Assembly (NCBI GenBank): GCA_018267915.1
Contig: JAFDXN010000015.1
Coordinates: forward strand, 1 to 52,979
Origin: Bacteroidota bacterium
Lineage (GTDB): Bacteria > Bacteroidota > Bacteroidia > Chitinophagales > Chitinophagaceae
Direction: 5' to 3'
DNA length: 52,979 nucleotides
Shown here: one piece after another, positions 12,601-22,129 of the stretch
Layout of the letters: every line of letters starts with the position of its first letter
Numbering within the stretch: the stretch's first letter is position 1
Position numbers and translations under genes: made by a program
The notes under the pieces: model-generated
Database searches by the model: none
What the model was told of the DNA's origin: nothing
The model's input: only the letters and a program-made list of their open reading frames with translations

Positions 12601-14622
12601 AATGACCTAAGGCCGTCTAATTTTACGACTTATTTGTCGTGCAATAAAGCCGCGTTTTTAAAGTTCTTTGCGACAATGCTGCGCGGCGATGAGGAGGGGC
12701 GGTTTAGAATCACGCCGGCGGCAGCCTCTCTCATGCTAAAAGACTCCTTGCGCGCGGCGAGGGTGCACGATTTGTTGCGCGCGCGCAAGTCTCGCAGCAA
12801 AATGAGTAGCGACGTGAGGGATCACAGGCTAAAAATGGCCCTTGGCGGTCTTTTGGATTCGAATGTTTTGTTTAGCGGGCGGGTAGCGCGCTGGGGCCCA
12901 ACTCGCCGCTTATCCCGCCCAGTCGACCCCCTGCGCGATCCTTTTTGGAGGGAGCAGGTTGTTGCGCTCTGGTCGGAAATTGTCAAGAGCAACCCGGCGC
13001 GGGAGTTGGTGAGTCCGGGCATGGGCGACCGCTTCGCGGAGGCTATTAAGATTTTTATGGCCGCCGCGGCGCGAGAAAATTTGGTCGCCGCGGCTAACGG
13101 CGTGTTGCCGGGCGTAAAGCCGGCCGCAAGCCCCTCGTACTCGTCCCTTCCGCCGGCGTATCGAGCCGGTCTCTCAAAGCGCGTTGGGGGGGTGGATCCC
13201 CTCGGCTCCGCCTTTTTAGAGCACATGGCTCTGCGAATCAAGATGTTGAAGTTGTTTTTTTTTACTCCGGCGGCCATTAGAAGTTTCGCGTCTTCCGTGT
13301 ACTTCAACAGGCGTTATGCCGGGGTTAGCTCGGTTTTTAATTCTATATTTAGCAAAAATTATCTTTTAAAATCGCGCATCGACCGGAAGTTTAAACTTTC
13401 GTACAGCGCTTACGTTTACAATAGCGTGTACCGGCGCAGGGCGCGGGAATATTTGGTTTCTGCGTCTAAAAATCTTTTATATAAGTACACGCGCGAGGGG
13501 ACCGCCGCTGCTCTGCGAAGTATACCGGTTCACCGCCGCCGGAAATTTTTGTTTAAAATTAATCCAGACATCCGGGGAAGAAGTCGCGTGTTTTATTACG
13601 TTCAAAAAAAAACGTGACGTATGCGGAAGTGAAACAAGAGGTACGCTCTGCTTCGCTTTTACATGCCGCCGCTTAATTTGAGGAGTAAGGACAGGTCGAG
13701 CATATCATCGAATAGATTTCTGCTCGACAGGTTTGTACACCGCGTTGACGGCACCAGAAAGTTTTTAAAATTGAAGTTTTTTTTGAGGCATTGTATGCGT
13801 AAGCACTATAAGTGCTCTACCAGCAACCTCGTGCAAAAATGAAAAAAAATTAGAAAGACAAAGAGGAAGTGGGCTACCTACTACAGGGCGATGGAGGCGG
13901 GGTTGGCAAACTACATATGAATTTGCGGGCTTGTCGACACGAAGGAGCGCGCCTCCGCCATGGTCGAGGGCGGCCTCATTTATGTCAACACGGAGCCCTG
14001 CGTAAATGCCGCATATGAGGTGCAAAGTGGCGACATTATAACCATGAACAGCGAAGCCTTTTGGGAAATTGCGCAGACCAAAGTTTCAAGGCACCTTAAG
14101 GGGGCACTGGCTGTTTCCGACGCCCCTAACGACGTCAAGCGTAATCTATTAAAGCGAATTTTGGTTATGCTGCAAAAGCAGTCAGAGCTGGGGGTGGCGG
14201 CGGCCGTGAAAAGCTCATCATCGCTGAGGGTGCTGGCCTCCTCTGCCCAACTATTTAGACATGAGGAGATTGAGGGCGACAAGGCGCTCGCGCGCCATCG
14301 CGCTAAGCCCCGCGCGCCCGGCGGAACTCAGTTCGACAAGTACGATGTCTACAACGCGACGTTATCGGGCTTTTCTGCGAGCACCCCGCTAAAGGTGGGC
14401 GCCGCGGCGGCCGTAAAGGGGCTAATTGGGCGGTTGTTCAGGCGCTGGGATACAAGCACGAATTTTCATGGCGGCTTTTTTTATCGTTACTGCAATACTG
14501 TCGTCGCCCTGCGCGACCCATCGTCCGCGAAAGAGTTTTTTTCTACCTCGCGTAAGAAAATGGATGACCTTTATAACCCATGAGCAATTAAAATGTTTTA
14601 CAGCCACAGTTTCTGGCGTTAA
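9694..14622 (+). CDS. rps4: giant ORF with ribosomal protein S4 (uS4) domain at its C-terminal part, 1642 aa
   Basis: A single frame runs from ATG 9694 to TAA 14620-14622 with UGA as Trp (among others at 11122, 12487, 13615, 13630, 13840, 13918 and 14581). Around residues 1410-1450 lies an S4 RNA-binding motif: ICGLVDTKERASAMVEGG, then IYVNTEP and VQSGDIITM, matching RLD.vv.r.gfa.s...AR.lV.hGhi.vNg....s..v..gDvI. Upstream RKTKRKWATYYR fits the basic region before that domain. S4 nucleates assembly of the 5' domain of the small subunit. The remaining ~1400 residues are Arg/Ala/Ser-rich, including a low-complexity R/A/P region at 11690-12370, and are not recognised; a stretch near 10330-10390 might be the S4 N-terminal fold. 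The frame is also open upstream of ATG 9694, so the start is uncertain. Confidence 0.65.
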
Positions 14623-14738
14623 GGCTTGTTTCCAGGCTTTAGCCCGTTTACGTGTATATTGATATAGCGGGTTCGCGGCCGCCCTGTACGCGGCGCCGGC
14701 GCTTTACATCCGCAGGTGAGAAATTTTTTAATCGGAAT

Positions 14739-15899
14739 ATGTCAAGAATATTTATTAATAGTGAGCTTAGGCGACACATTAATAAGTATCCTGCTCCGAA
14801 ATATTTAAACTATAGTTGGGGGTTCGGCTCATCGTTAGGTCTTACTCTAGCTTTGCAAATTTTTACAGGCATTCTGCTGGCCCTTTATTACCGCCCGTCG
14901 GCTGCGACGGCCTTTAGCGACGTTATCACTATTATTTTTGACGTAAACCACGGCTATTTTGTGAAGTACTTGCACCTAAACGGAGCTTCTCTTATTTTTT
15001 TACTAATGTACTTGCACCTTCTGCGGGGCGTATACTATAGGTCGTACGTCCGGGCGCCGTACGTTTGAGCTCTGGGCATGCTTATATTCTTAATGATGGT
15101 TGTAACCGCCTTTCTTGGTTATGTTTTACCTTGAGGGCAGATGAGCTTTTGGGCCGCAACCGTTATAACAAATCTTATTACCTCGGTACCGGTTGTTGGC
15201 GACAAGTTGATTATTCTAGTGCACGGCGCTTTTAGCGTGCACGACGTAACCTTAAATAGGTTTTTTGTTATGCACTTTCTATTCGCTATCCTGGTGGCTG
15301 TTTTGGCAGTCGCTCACGTTTACTTGCTCCACAAAGAGGGCTCTTCAAGCCCAGTTGGGACTGAGTTAACCGCCCTCGAAAAGGCGCAGTTTTCTTTTTA
15401 TTTTGCTAGCAAGGACTGGACAACTTTTGTGGGTTTTATGATACTTCTCGCCTGGTTTGTATTTGTGCAACCGAACTACTTGAATCATCCCGATAACTTT
15501 ATCGAAGCCAACCCGCTAGTTACGCCGACCCACATCGTGCCGGAGTGGTATTTTTTGCCGTTTTATGCCATTTTGCGCGCCATTCCTAACAAACTTTTAG
15601 GTGTGGAGGCTATGGTGGCTTCAATTCTTCTTTTGGCGCTACTTCCTGTTTTAACTTCTGGCGCGCGCGCCGCGAGGGTCGAGCCCCTTTCGGCCCCGCT
15701 TAATATTTTTTTCTATGTTCTAACGTTTTGCCTTGTTATGCTGGGGGGGCTGGGCGCCATGCCTGCGACCGGTCCTTATATTATCGCCTCGCAGTTTTTC
15801 ACGGCTCTGTATTTCTTATCATTTTTACTACCGCTTTTGGCCTCCATCTTAGCGCGGTGGAAAAAATTTAATGAAAACGTTGGTGAGAACTTTCGCTAA
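14739..15899 (+). CDS. cob: apocytochrome b
   Basis: Complex III subunit binding hemes bL and bH, 386 residues from ATG 14739 to TAA 15897; normal length. Eight to nine hydrophobic helices are visible. Heme-ligand histidines are in LHLNGASL and YLHLLRGVYY (helix B) and in MHFLFAI and VAHVYLLH (helix D). The Qo-site motif PEW is in HIVPEWYFLPFYAILRAIPNK order. UGA at 15066 and 15132 encodes Trp; the latter is the W of VLPWGQMSFW, a position that is Trp in essentially all cytochromes b, and thus one of the best internal proofs of the code. A frame extension upstream to 14652 exists but ATG 14739 gives the canonical N-terminus. Confidence 0.97.
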
Positions 15900-15956
15900 A
15901 GCCCGCCTTTGGCCCCGCCTTTTTAGGGTCTGCGCGCGCGGCAAAATTCACTAATA

Positions 15957-17126
15957 ATGTTTTTTTATATTAAAGGGCTAAGAATGGACGAACAGCTATT
16001 GATTTTGAGATATGGCGTTTTTGGGCGCAAGCGCACAGTAAGTTTGGCCGACGCGAGACACAAAGCAAAAATGGCGGAAATCAGTGGTTTCCGCCGCCAA
16101 ACAAAAAATACGCTGGTTACCCCAAAACATAATCTTCAACGCCTTCACAAAATTCAAAGTCAATTTAAGCAAAAAACAAGAAAAAGGAGATTTAAGACCC
16201 GCGTTACGAACGGATGGCGGGTGAGGGAGTCTGCGCGCTTTTCCAGCAGGCCGCGGAGGTTTTTGTTCCGCGGATTTCGAACAACTCGTGCTTGCCGCCT
16301 GACGTTTAAAGCCCTAATAGGGGCCGAAAAGTCGATTATGGCGACCAAGTCGAAGGTATGGGTGCGCTACCGGAAGTACCCAAACTTTTTTACTACTCGC
16401 AAATCGTCGAAGTCGAGAATGGGTAAAGGCAAGGGCAAAATCGCCGGCCGAGTCGCTAAAATTCAGCGCGGTGAGGTGCTGTTTGAGGGTAAAATCGCGC
16501 ACCACAGAAAAAGTCGTAAGTGGGTTAGCGCCCTTAAACAGACGATGCCATCCACCCTCCAGCTCGTGTACCACAGCAAGCCGGCCGAGCGCACAATAAA
16601 AAATTTTTATCGCTCCAGACCGTGGTACGCTATTGCAAAAAAATTTAAAAAGAGAAAGCGTCACTTGATACAAAAAAAAAAATATACATTGCGTTATGAC
16701 TACCCCATCGGGACGGAGCTTTACAAGTTCAAGTACCATAGAATTTACTGCACGTGGCGCGAGCTTGAAAAGGCGCGCACCGCGGGGGCGTTTCTTCGTT
16801 ATTTTTGAAGAAGCGGAAGCGCGCGCGTTTATCGCCGCGCTTACTTTAATTATGCTGAGACGTATAAGGATTCCCTTGTGGGTGTAAGGGCCCAAAAGCG
16901 CGCATCTGTTTTGTCTAACTTGAGCGGGAGTTGGACCAGAGTTTTTATGTGCAAGCGGTACGCCATGCGTGACCACATTAGGGAAATTTTTGAAGCTTTT
17001 CACGCGCCTGACGAGGACGGCTATTACGGTATGTACCGTCACGCCAACCTGAAAATTAAGCGCGGAATTGAAAGAGAGAAATATATAAGGCGTAGCGGGC
17101 TGGCGCCGTCGTGGGAGGTTTTTTAG
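15957..17126 (+). CDS. rpl16: ribosomal protein L16 (uL16) with long C-terminal extension
   Basis: 389 residues from ATG 15957 to TAG 17124; UGA at 16806 is read as Trp. Residues ~100-205 match uL16, a large-subunit protein near the peptidyl-transferase centre: TFKALIGAEKSI corresponds to the QIEAaRra helix, KVWVRYRKYPNFFTTRKSS to the wiRiFPd.PvT.Kp strand, SRMGKGKGKIAG is the family signature, and GEVLFEG and KQTMPSTLQLVY match the end of the domain. About 95 N-terminal and 185 C-terminal residues are extra; if the UGA at 16806 were a stop the protein would still be 283 aa. Family length is about 135-180 residues. Confidence 0.88.
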
Positions 17127-17204
17127 CGGCGGGCGCCGACCCTGCACGCGCCCTGTACTGTGTGCAAGCTGTGGGCTTTTTAGTATTATTTTTTAGATTT
17201 AAGT

Positions 17205-20200
17205 ATGTATCCATTTTACTTTTGACAAGTGGCTGACGTTAAGCCATATATGACCTATTTCAATAGAGCGGTTTACGACGCCAATTGGCGTGTGCCGGCC
17301 GCCGATAACATAATTATCGTCGACGCGGGCAGTTTGGTCGGGTTTTTGCTTACTATAAAAAATTGCGAGTTTTACAGATTTAACTATTTGAATGATTTGT
17401 ACGCTGTTGATCTAATGGGCGCCGAATTTCGTTTTGCCGTTGTATACAGATTATCTAACTATACTAATAACATTTCTTTAATGGTTGTTATATTTACGCG
17501 CGAGGGTGAGCCGGTTGACACGATTCAAGACGTTTATACTTCCTCAACATGGCCAGAGCGCGAGTCGTGGGAGATGGTTGGAGTTTATTTTGCGGGTCAC
17601 AGGCAGCTGCAGCGCTTGTTGACGGATTACGGCTTTAAGGGGCACCCACTGCGGAAAGACTTTCCGGTGGTGGGATACCGCGAATTGTGGTACTCTTACC
17701 GCACGAAATCGGTGGAGTTCTCTAAAGTTGAGTTTATGCAAGAAATGCGAAAATTTGAGTTTATTGTTGCCTGAAAGCCTGAAGTCGCTGATGATTTAAC
17801 ACCCAGCACGGAGCGTCCGTCTAAGCTGATTGTAGAGGCTACGCGCCCGGATGGGGTCGATACCGAGTATACTGAAACCGAATCTAGTGAGTGGTCGTGG
17901 CTTGAAGAGCCTTATGGCCGCGGGCGCTCACACGAGACGTATTGCGACTCCGTTTTCGGCGAAAGTTTTACGGCGGCGCTTTCAGCGAGCAAGGAGGACG
18001 ACCCAACTAGCGAGGATTTAGTTGGCGTTCCGAGGCGGCCGTCGAAGGTCGGGGGGCCAATCCAAGACGCGCCCGTTAAGTCGCCGGTTACGATTGAGCC
18101 GACGGGCGGTGATAGCAAAGAACTTGAGATTATTCAGCCGGACGATAAAAAAAACAAAACACCCACTCCGGCGCAGCCAGCTGACCAGGAGAAGGAGCGC
18201 CTCTGGGGGGATGTTGATAGCGCCTGAATGGGCAGTGAAATAGAAGAGAGCCCGCTTAATGAGTCAGATTTTCTGTCCGACGGCGCCGAGGGGCTGAAGT
18301 CTGGCGCCGAGGGCTCGGCCGCTGACGGCGATATCTCGGGCGGCCATGACGCCGACGGGTCCTCTGAGCGGGGCGATGGAAGCGTCTCGGGCGATAACAG
18401 CGAAAGCTCTTACGCCGAGTCTTCTGAGCCTTTGGACAAGACCCCGTCTGACGAAAATGAGTATGACAAGGAAAGGACTCTCTACACCTCTGGGGGTGAA
18501 AACTCTGATGGTGTGACGCCGGAGGGCGAGCAAAGCGATGATTCCGACAGCTCTGAGGACGGGCGGAGGCGCGGCCGACGACCTACTAGGAAAATTAAGC
18601 GCCCTTCCGACAGCTCTGACAGCTCCGATCAACCTGATGAGCGCCTTCGCGAGACAACCGACGTGGAGGAGACAGCTGAAACCGGCAGCTCCGGCGATGA
18701 GAGCGATGATACTTACACGGGAAAAAAACGCTACTCCGCACTTGGAGATGCGTGAGATCGTGAAGACGTTAGGCGGTGTGCCGATCTTGTCGCCGCGGGC
18801 GCTTTTGACCGCGACGACGGGCGGGACCCTTTTAGCGATTCGTATGACGAGGACGACCGGTCAAAGCAGTGGCGCCCCGCGTGGCGCACAGGCGGCCCGT
18901 CGAAAAACCCTTCTTGCCGCCTACCTGGCCAGGATAGTAGGGAGAATCAAGAGATAGACGTTCAACTTACCGAAGATGAATTTCTGGGTATGCTGCGGGT
19001 GGCCTCAAAGTGGCCGAAGTCGGTTCGCGGCGAAGAAAGCTTTTTCGGGCGAAGATTTGTGACGGCTTGACACAACCACCTGATCTCACTTCTTAGCTTG
19101 GAGGCCCAATCCTATATTGACCGCCTTACCGCTCGCGGGATTGCGGCGCCGAGATACCTTAAAATAGTTGAGAACGGGCTTTACCGCGATTTAATTACCC
19201 CGAGATTTAATCACGGGCTTAAGTTTTTATTTTTAAGAAATGGCTACGCGGTTGATATAAGTGCTGCGACGTGTGATCACGGCTTGCTTGACGACGCAAT
19301 CATTTTATACGCGGCCGCATACGGCGTGGACAAGATTGGCAAATTAAGGAGGAGAATCGCTATCCATCGCGACTGGTGCGAGACGAAAGAGGCCAAGCAC
19401 CCTTCAGAACTTCGCCGGTTTTATGTAACCGATGAATGTCTTGACAGTGATGGCGGCGACGATGACGATAATGGCGGCAATGATAGCGGAATGGGGGGCG
19501 CCGAGTCTGTTTTTGAAGGGCTTGACCCGCGCCTATTACAGCCGCTGGATCGCCGCATAGCTCCTTATCCCCAACCTCGTTTTCATGCGCGCGCTGCTCC
19601 CAGCAGCGCGTTCCTATTTCTCTTTATATGAGCGGCCCTGGTTGCCGCGGCTCTCGACTGGGGGGCCTCTCAAGGCGAAAAAAAAGTGATCGAGCGTGAG
19701 GTGATTGGCATTCCGGAATCGCCAATTGTCCACACGAGGGCGGAGGAGAAAAGCCGCCTCGATAAATTTCTCGAGCTCGGGACCGAAAATAAACTGAAGT
19801 CTTTTCCACTAAGTATCGCTGAGGCCGCTTTTACTTTAGAGTTCTTTGTGGGGTTTTATAACAGCCTTTCGCTCTTTAAGGAGGGCCTTGTGCATTACGG
19901 GCTTTCTCTGGCGTTTAAGCCCACTACAAATAATCTTCCGCAGCATCAGGGAAAAGTGGAGCTGATCATACGCGCCATCCCCGGCCTTGTGCCTATTTTC
20001 TACTTTGGGCAGTTTATTTGCAACTCGTCGTGTGTTGTAGTCCGCGAAACTTTTAGGTGCCGGCGAATTATGTGTGCTTTAATGACCGTGATGTACATGT
20101 TTGAAAAGTCGGGCGGCCCCGAAATAACGCCGGAGGTGGAGAAGGAGGCCGCCGCGTGTAACGTAACCACCGCGGCGTTTGTAAATGCATGAAATAAGTA

Positions 20201-20786
20201 TTGAAAATCGCGGATTGCCGGCCGGGAGGCCGACAAAAACCAGCGGGTAAACATTTGAAATGAATGTTTTGGCTTAAATGACGAGGCCCAGCGAGCTCTG
20301 CGGACCAGCGCGCGTGACTTGTTTTTTGAGGAGTTTGGTAACCCTACAAGCTTCTACAAGAACTTTTCCAACACTGGTTACGGAATCTGCCCGCAGTGCC
20401 ATGTTGCTGACTACGCCGGAAAGAGCGTGGTAAATCATTTTGGCTCGGACGAGCCTTACGAAACCTATGACGTGTCTGTACTGCCTTTGGAATTCAAGAT
20501 TCGTCTCACCTATACCTTTAGTGAGGTGCGCGGCTTTGAAATTGTGAAAACAATGAGGGAGGTCTTCAGTGACCTGGATCCCGTTGGCGATCTTACGCCG
20601 CAGGACGTAATCGATTTAAGGGCCCATTTTAGGAGGCGCTTTAGCCCCAAGACGCTTGACAGGCTGGGGGTCATTACGAATATTAGCGCCGAGGCCGAAA
20701 AAAAAAAAGCCCCGCGTCAGCGCCGCGCAGCCTCCTCGGCGCTTTTCCGCGCCGCGCGCGGCGAGGCTGAAAAGAAGTCGACTTAG
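17205..20786 (+). CDS. nad9: NADH dehydrogenase subunit 9 with ~1000-residue C-terminal extension
   Basis: Residues ~1-190 are Nad9 (the 30-kDa, NuoC-type subunit of the complex I peripheral arm): WPERESWEMVGVYF and LTDYGFKGHPLRKDFP are diagnostic, and VGYRELWYS follows as in the family. Normal Nad9 ends near base 17775. Here UGA at 17772 is at a plausible Trp after KFEF, and the same frame stays open to TAG 20784, giving 1193 residues. The extension starts with an acidic, Ser/Asp/Glu/Gly-rich low-complexity segment (~17775-18960), then folded-looking sequence (~18960-20190) with a possible hydrophobic segment near 19600-19660, and a basic tail. I recognise no domain in it. Start ATG 17205 follows an in-frame TAG at 17181; GTG 17229 is an alternative. 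Nad9 identity is sure; continuity of translation is inferred from the absence of UAA/UAG over 1000 codons. Confidence 0.82.
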
Positions 20787-20820
20787 TGCGTCGCGGTCGG
20801 GCGGTCGCGACGAGTAAAGC

Positions 20821-20892
20821 GAGGGTGTAGTTTAATTGGCAAAACGGCAGACTCTTAATCTGTTTTTTTGGGTTCAAGTCCCGACATCCTCA
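20821..20892 (+). tRNA. trnK: tRNA-Lys (anticodon CUU)
   Basis: Acceptor GAGGGTG pairs with CATCCTC, anticodon loop CTCTTAA (CUU), T loop TTCAAGT. First of eight tRNAs between nad9 and the LSU rRNA; it begins 35 bases after the nad9 stop. A second Lys tRNA (UUU) is at 30420. Confidence 0.9.
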
Positions 20893-20973
20893 TTCTCGTT
20901 TGTATTTCTTGACGTGAAGGCCATCGTTGGCGTTTTTCGCGGATACGTGTGCTACTGACTCGCCTGCAGCCGC

Positions 20974-21047
20974 GGCCTTTGTATCTTAATCCGGCAGAGA
21001 GGCCGTTTGTGGCACGGTTTGTGCGGGTTCAACTCCCGCCGAAGGCC
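20974..21047 (+). tRNA. trnH: tRNA-His (anticodon GUG)
   Basis: Acceptor GCCTTTG with CGAAGGC, anticodon loop TTGTGGC (GUG), T loop TTCAACT. A G directly before the acceptor faces the discriminator C, the G-1:C73 pair typical of tRNA-His. Confidence 0.9.
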
Positions 21048-21058
21048 GCCACATTTGT

Positions 21059-21131
21059 GCTCAGGTAGCTCAGCTGGTAGAGCGGTGGACTGAAAATCCT
21101 CAGGCCAGTGGTTCGACCCCACTCTTGAGCA
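21059..21131 (+). tRNA. trnF: tRNA-Phe (anticodon GAA)
   Basis: Acceptor GCTCAGG with CTTGAGC, anticodon loop CTGAAAA (GAA), D arm GCTCAGCTGGTAGAGC, T loop TTCGACC. A fully canonical cloverleaf. Confidence 0.95.
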
Positions 21132-21176
21132 GAGTTCGCCTCATCGCTGGTGGAGCGCCCTTACGGCCGACCGGCG

Positions 21177-21249
21177 GGGGGCGTAGTTTAATTGGCCAAA
21201 ACTCCTGCCTTCAAAGCTGGCTTTGGTGGTTCGAGTCCGCCCGCCCCCG
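21177..21249 (+). tRNA. trnW: tRNA-Trp (anticodon UCA), reads UGA
   Basis: Acceptor GGGGGCG with CGCCCCC, anticodon loop CTTCAAA (UCA), T loop TTCGAGT. This anticodon decodes UGA and UGG, the molecular basis for UGA-Trp here. The acceptor stem is identical to that of the tRNA-Trp(CCA) at 21518, so the two probably arose by duplication. Confidence 0.93.
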
Positions 21250-21269
21250 GCCCCTTTCCGCCCCCGCCG

Positions 21270-21342
21270 CGGGGTATAGTACAATTGGTGAGTACACTTG
21301 CTTTGGGAGCTGGTGATCGGGGTTCGAGTCCCCGTACCCCGT
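21270..21342 (+). tRNA. trnP: tRNA-Pro (anticodon UGG)
   Basis: Acceptor CGGGGTA with TACCCCG, anticodon loop TTTGGGA (UGG), T stem CGGGG/CCCCG with loop TTCGAGT. Confidence 0.93.
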
Positions 21343-21416
21343 AGTACGCCCGCCCCGTCAACCCTCGCCCCCTCCGTAGACACAAATTGCCGGTTTTATG
21401 TAAAAAAACGCTCGCT

Positions 21417-21490
21417 GGGCGGTTAGCTTAATTTGGTAAAGCACCCCGTTTACGCCGGGGGGAGTAGAGGTTCGAGTCCCCTACCGCTCT
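21417..21490 (+). tRNA. trnV: tRNA-Val (anticodon UAC)
   Basis: Acceptor GGGCGGT with ACCGCTC, anticodon stem CCCCG/CGGGG with loop TTTACGC (UAC), T loop TTCGAGT; one mismatch in the T stem. Confidence 0.92.
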
Positions 21491-21517
21491 GGTTTGCACC
21501 GCCCGCGCCGTGCGCGG

Positions 21518-21589
21518 GGGGGCGTAGTTTATGTGGCAAAACCTCCGCCTCCAAAGCGGAAGAGGTTGGTTCGATTCCAGCCGCCCCCG
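21518..21589 (+). tRNA. trnW: tRNA-Trp (anticodon CCA)
   Basis: Acceptor GGGGGCG with CGCCCCC, anticodon stem TCCGC/GCGGA with loop CTCCAAA (CCA), T loop TTCGATT. It reads UGG only. Having both this and a UCA tRNA-Trp is unusual for a mitochondrion with reassigned UGA. Confidence 0.93.
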
Positions 21590-21641
21590 CGCGCGAGCTC
21601 GCGCGCGCTGGCTAAAGCTCGGTTTGGGGTGGGGCGGCGCA

Positions 21642-21725
21642 GGACTGATGCCCGAGTTGGCCCAAGGGGGCGCACTGCTAATGCGCTGTGTTTAACACGC
21701 GTGGGTTCGAATCCCACTCAGTCCT
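21642..21725 (+). tRNA. trnS: tRNA-Ser (anticodon GCU)
   Basis: Acceptor GGACTGA with TCAGTCC, anticodon stem GCGCA/TGCGC with loop CTGCTAA (GCU), and a long variable arm (about 14 bases) as expected for a class II tRNA. T loop TTCGAAT. Confidence 0.92.
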
Positions 21726-22129
21726 CGCGCTTCCCGGCCGATTCGGCGCCGTAAATGCGATAGGATCGATCACCTATTTACCGCGAGGGTGTTTTTTGCC
21801 CGTACCGGTATAGGGGTTTTGGGCGTTATCATGTGGGCCCCCCGCCAGGTGAAGCACTTGGGGCGCCGCCGTGCGTAGTGAGCGGTGCTAAATGTTCTTT
21901 CCACGTATAGAAGTAAAGTTAGACGAGTTGTAGAAGTTGGTTTTCCGTCCCATCCAACGTGCGCTCCCAGCTCCGCCCCGTTCCTTTGGGGGGGGGGCGG
22001 TGGAGGGGGTTAGGCGAAGAGGGGACCTGAGCGTTGAACATTGTGGACGACAGCGTGTAGTGGCGGTGGTGGTCGGCGCCGTAAATGTGATACGACCGAC
22101 TAGGGGAAAGTTAGCGCTTACAGCGCCAG
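21726..22129 (+). other. spacer between tRNA-Ser and LSU rRNA
   Basis: About 400 bases with no convincing ORF or tRNA. It contains a degenerate direct repeat: the 15-mer TCGGCGCCGTAAATG at 21743 recurs at 22073, with further similarity over the following ten bases. The 5' end of LSU rRNA is only approximate, so part of this stretch may belong to the rRNA precursor. Confidence 0.4.

Noticed and set aside
18264..18632. Reverse-strand ORF opposite the nad9 extension
   Set aside because: A shadow of the acidic Asp/Ser-rich frame; no other gene in the window is on the minus strand.
20319..20786. CPQC motif (GICPQCHVA) as a sign of Nad8 or Nad10
   Set aside because: Only one cysteine pair; the CxxCxxCxxxCP ferredoxin or Nad10 cluster signatures are absent.
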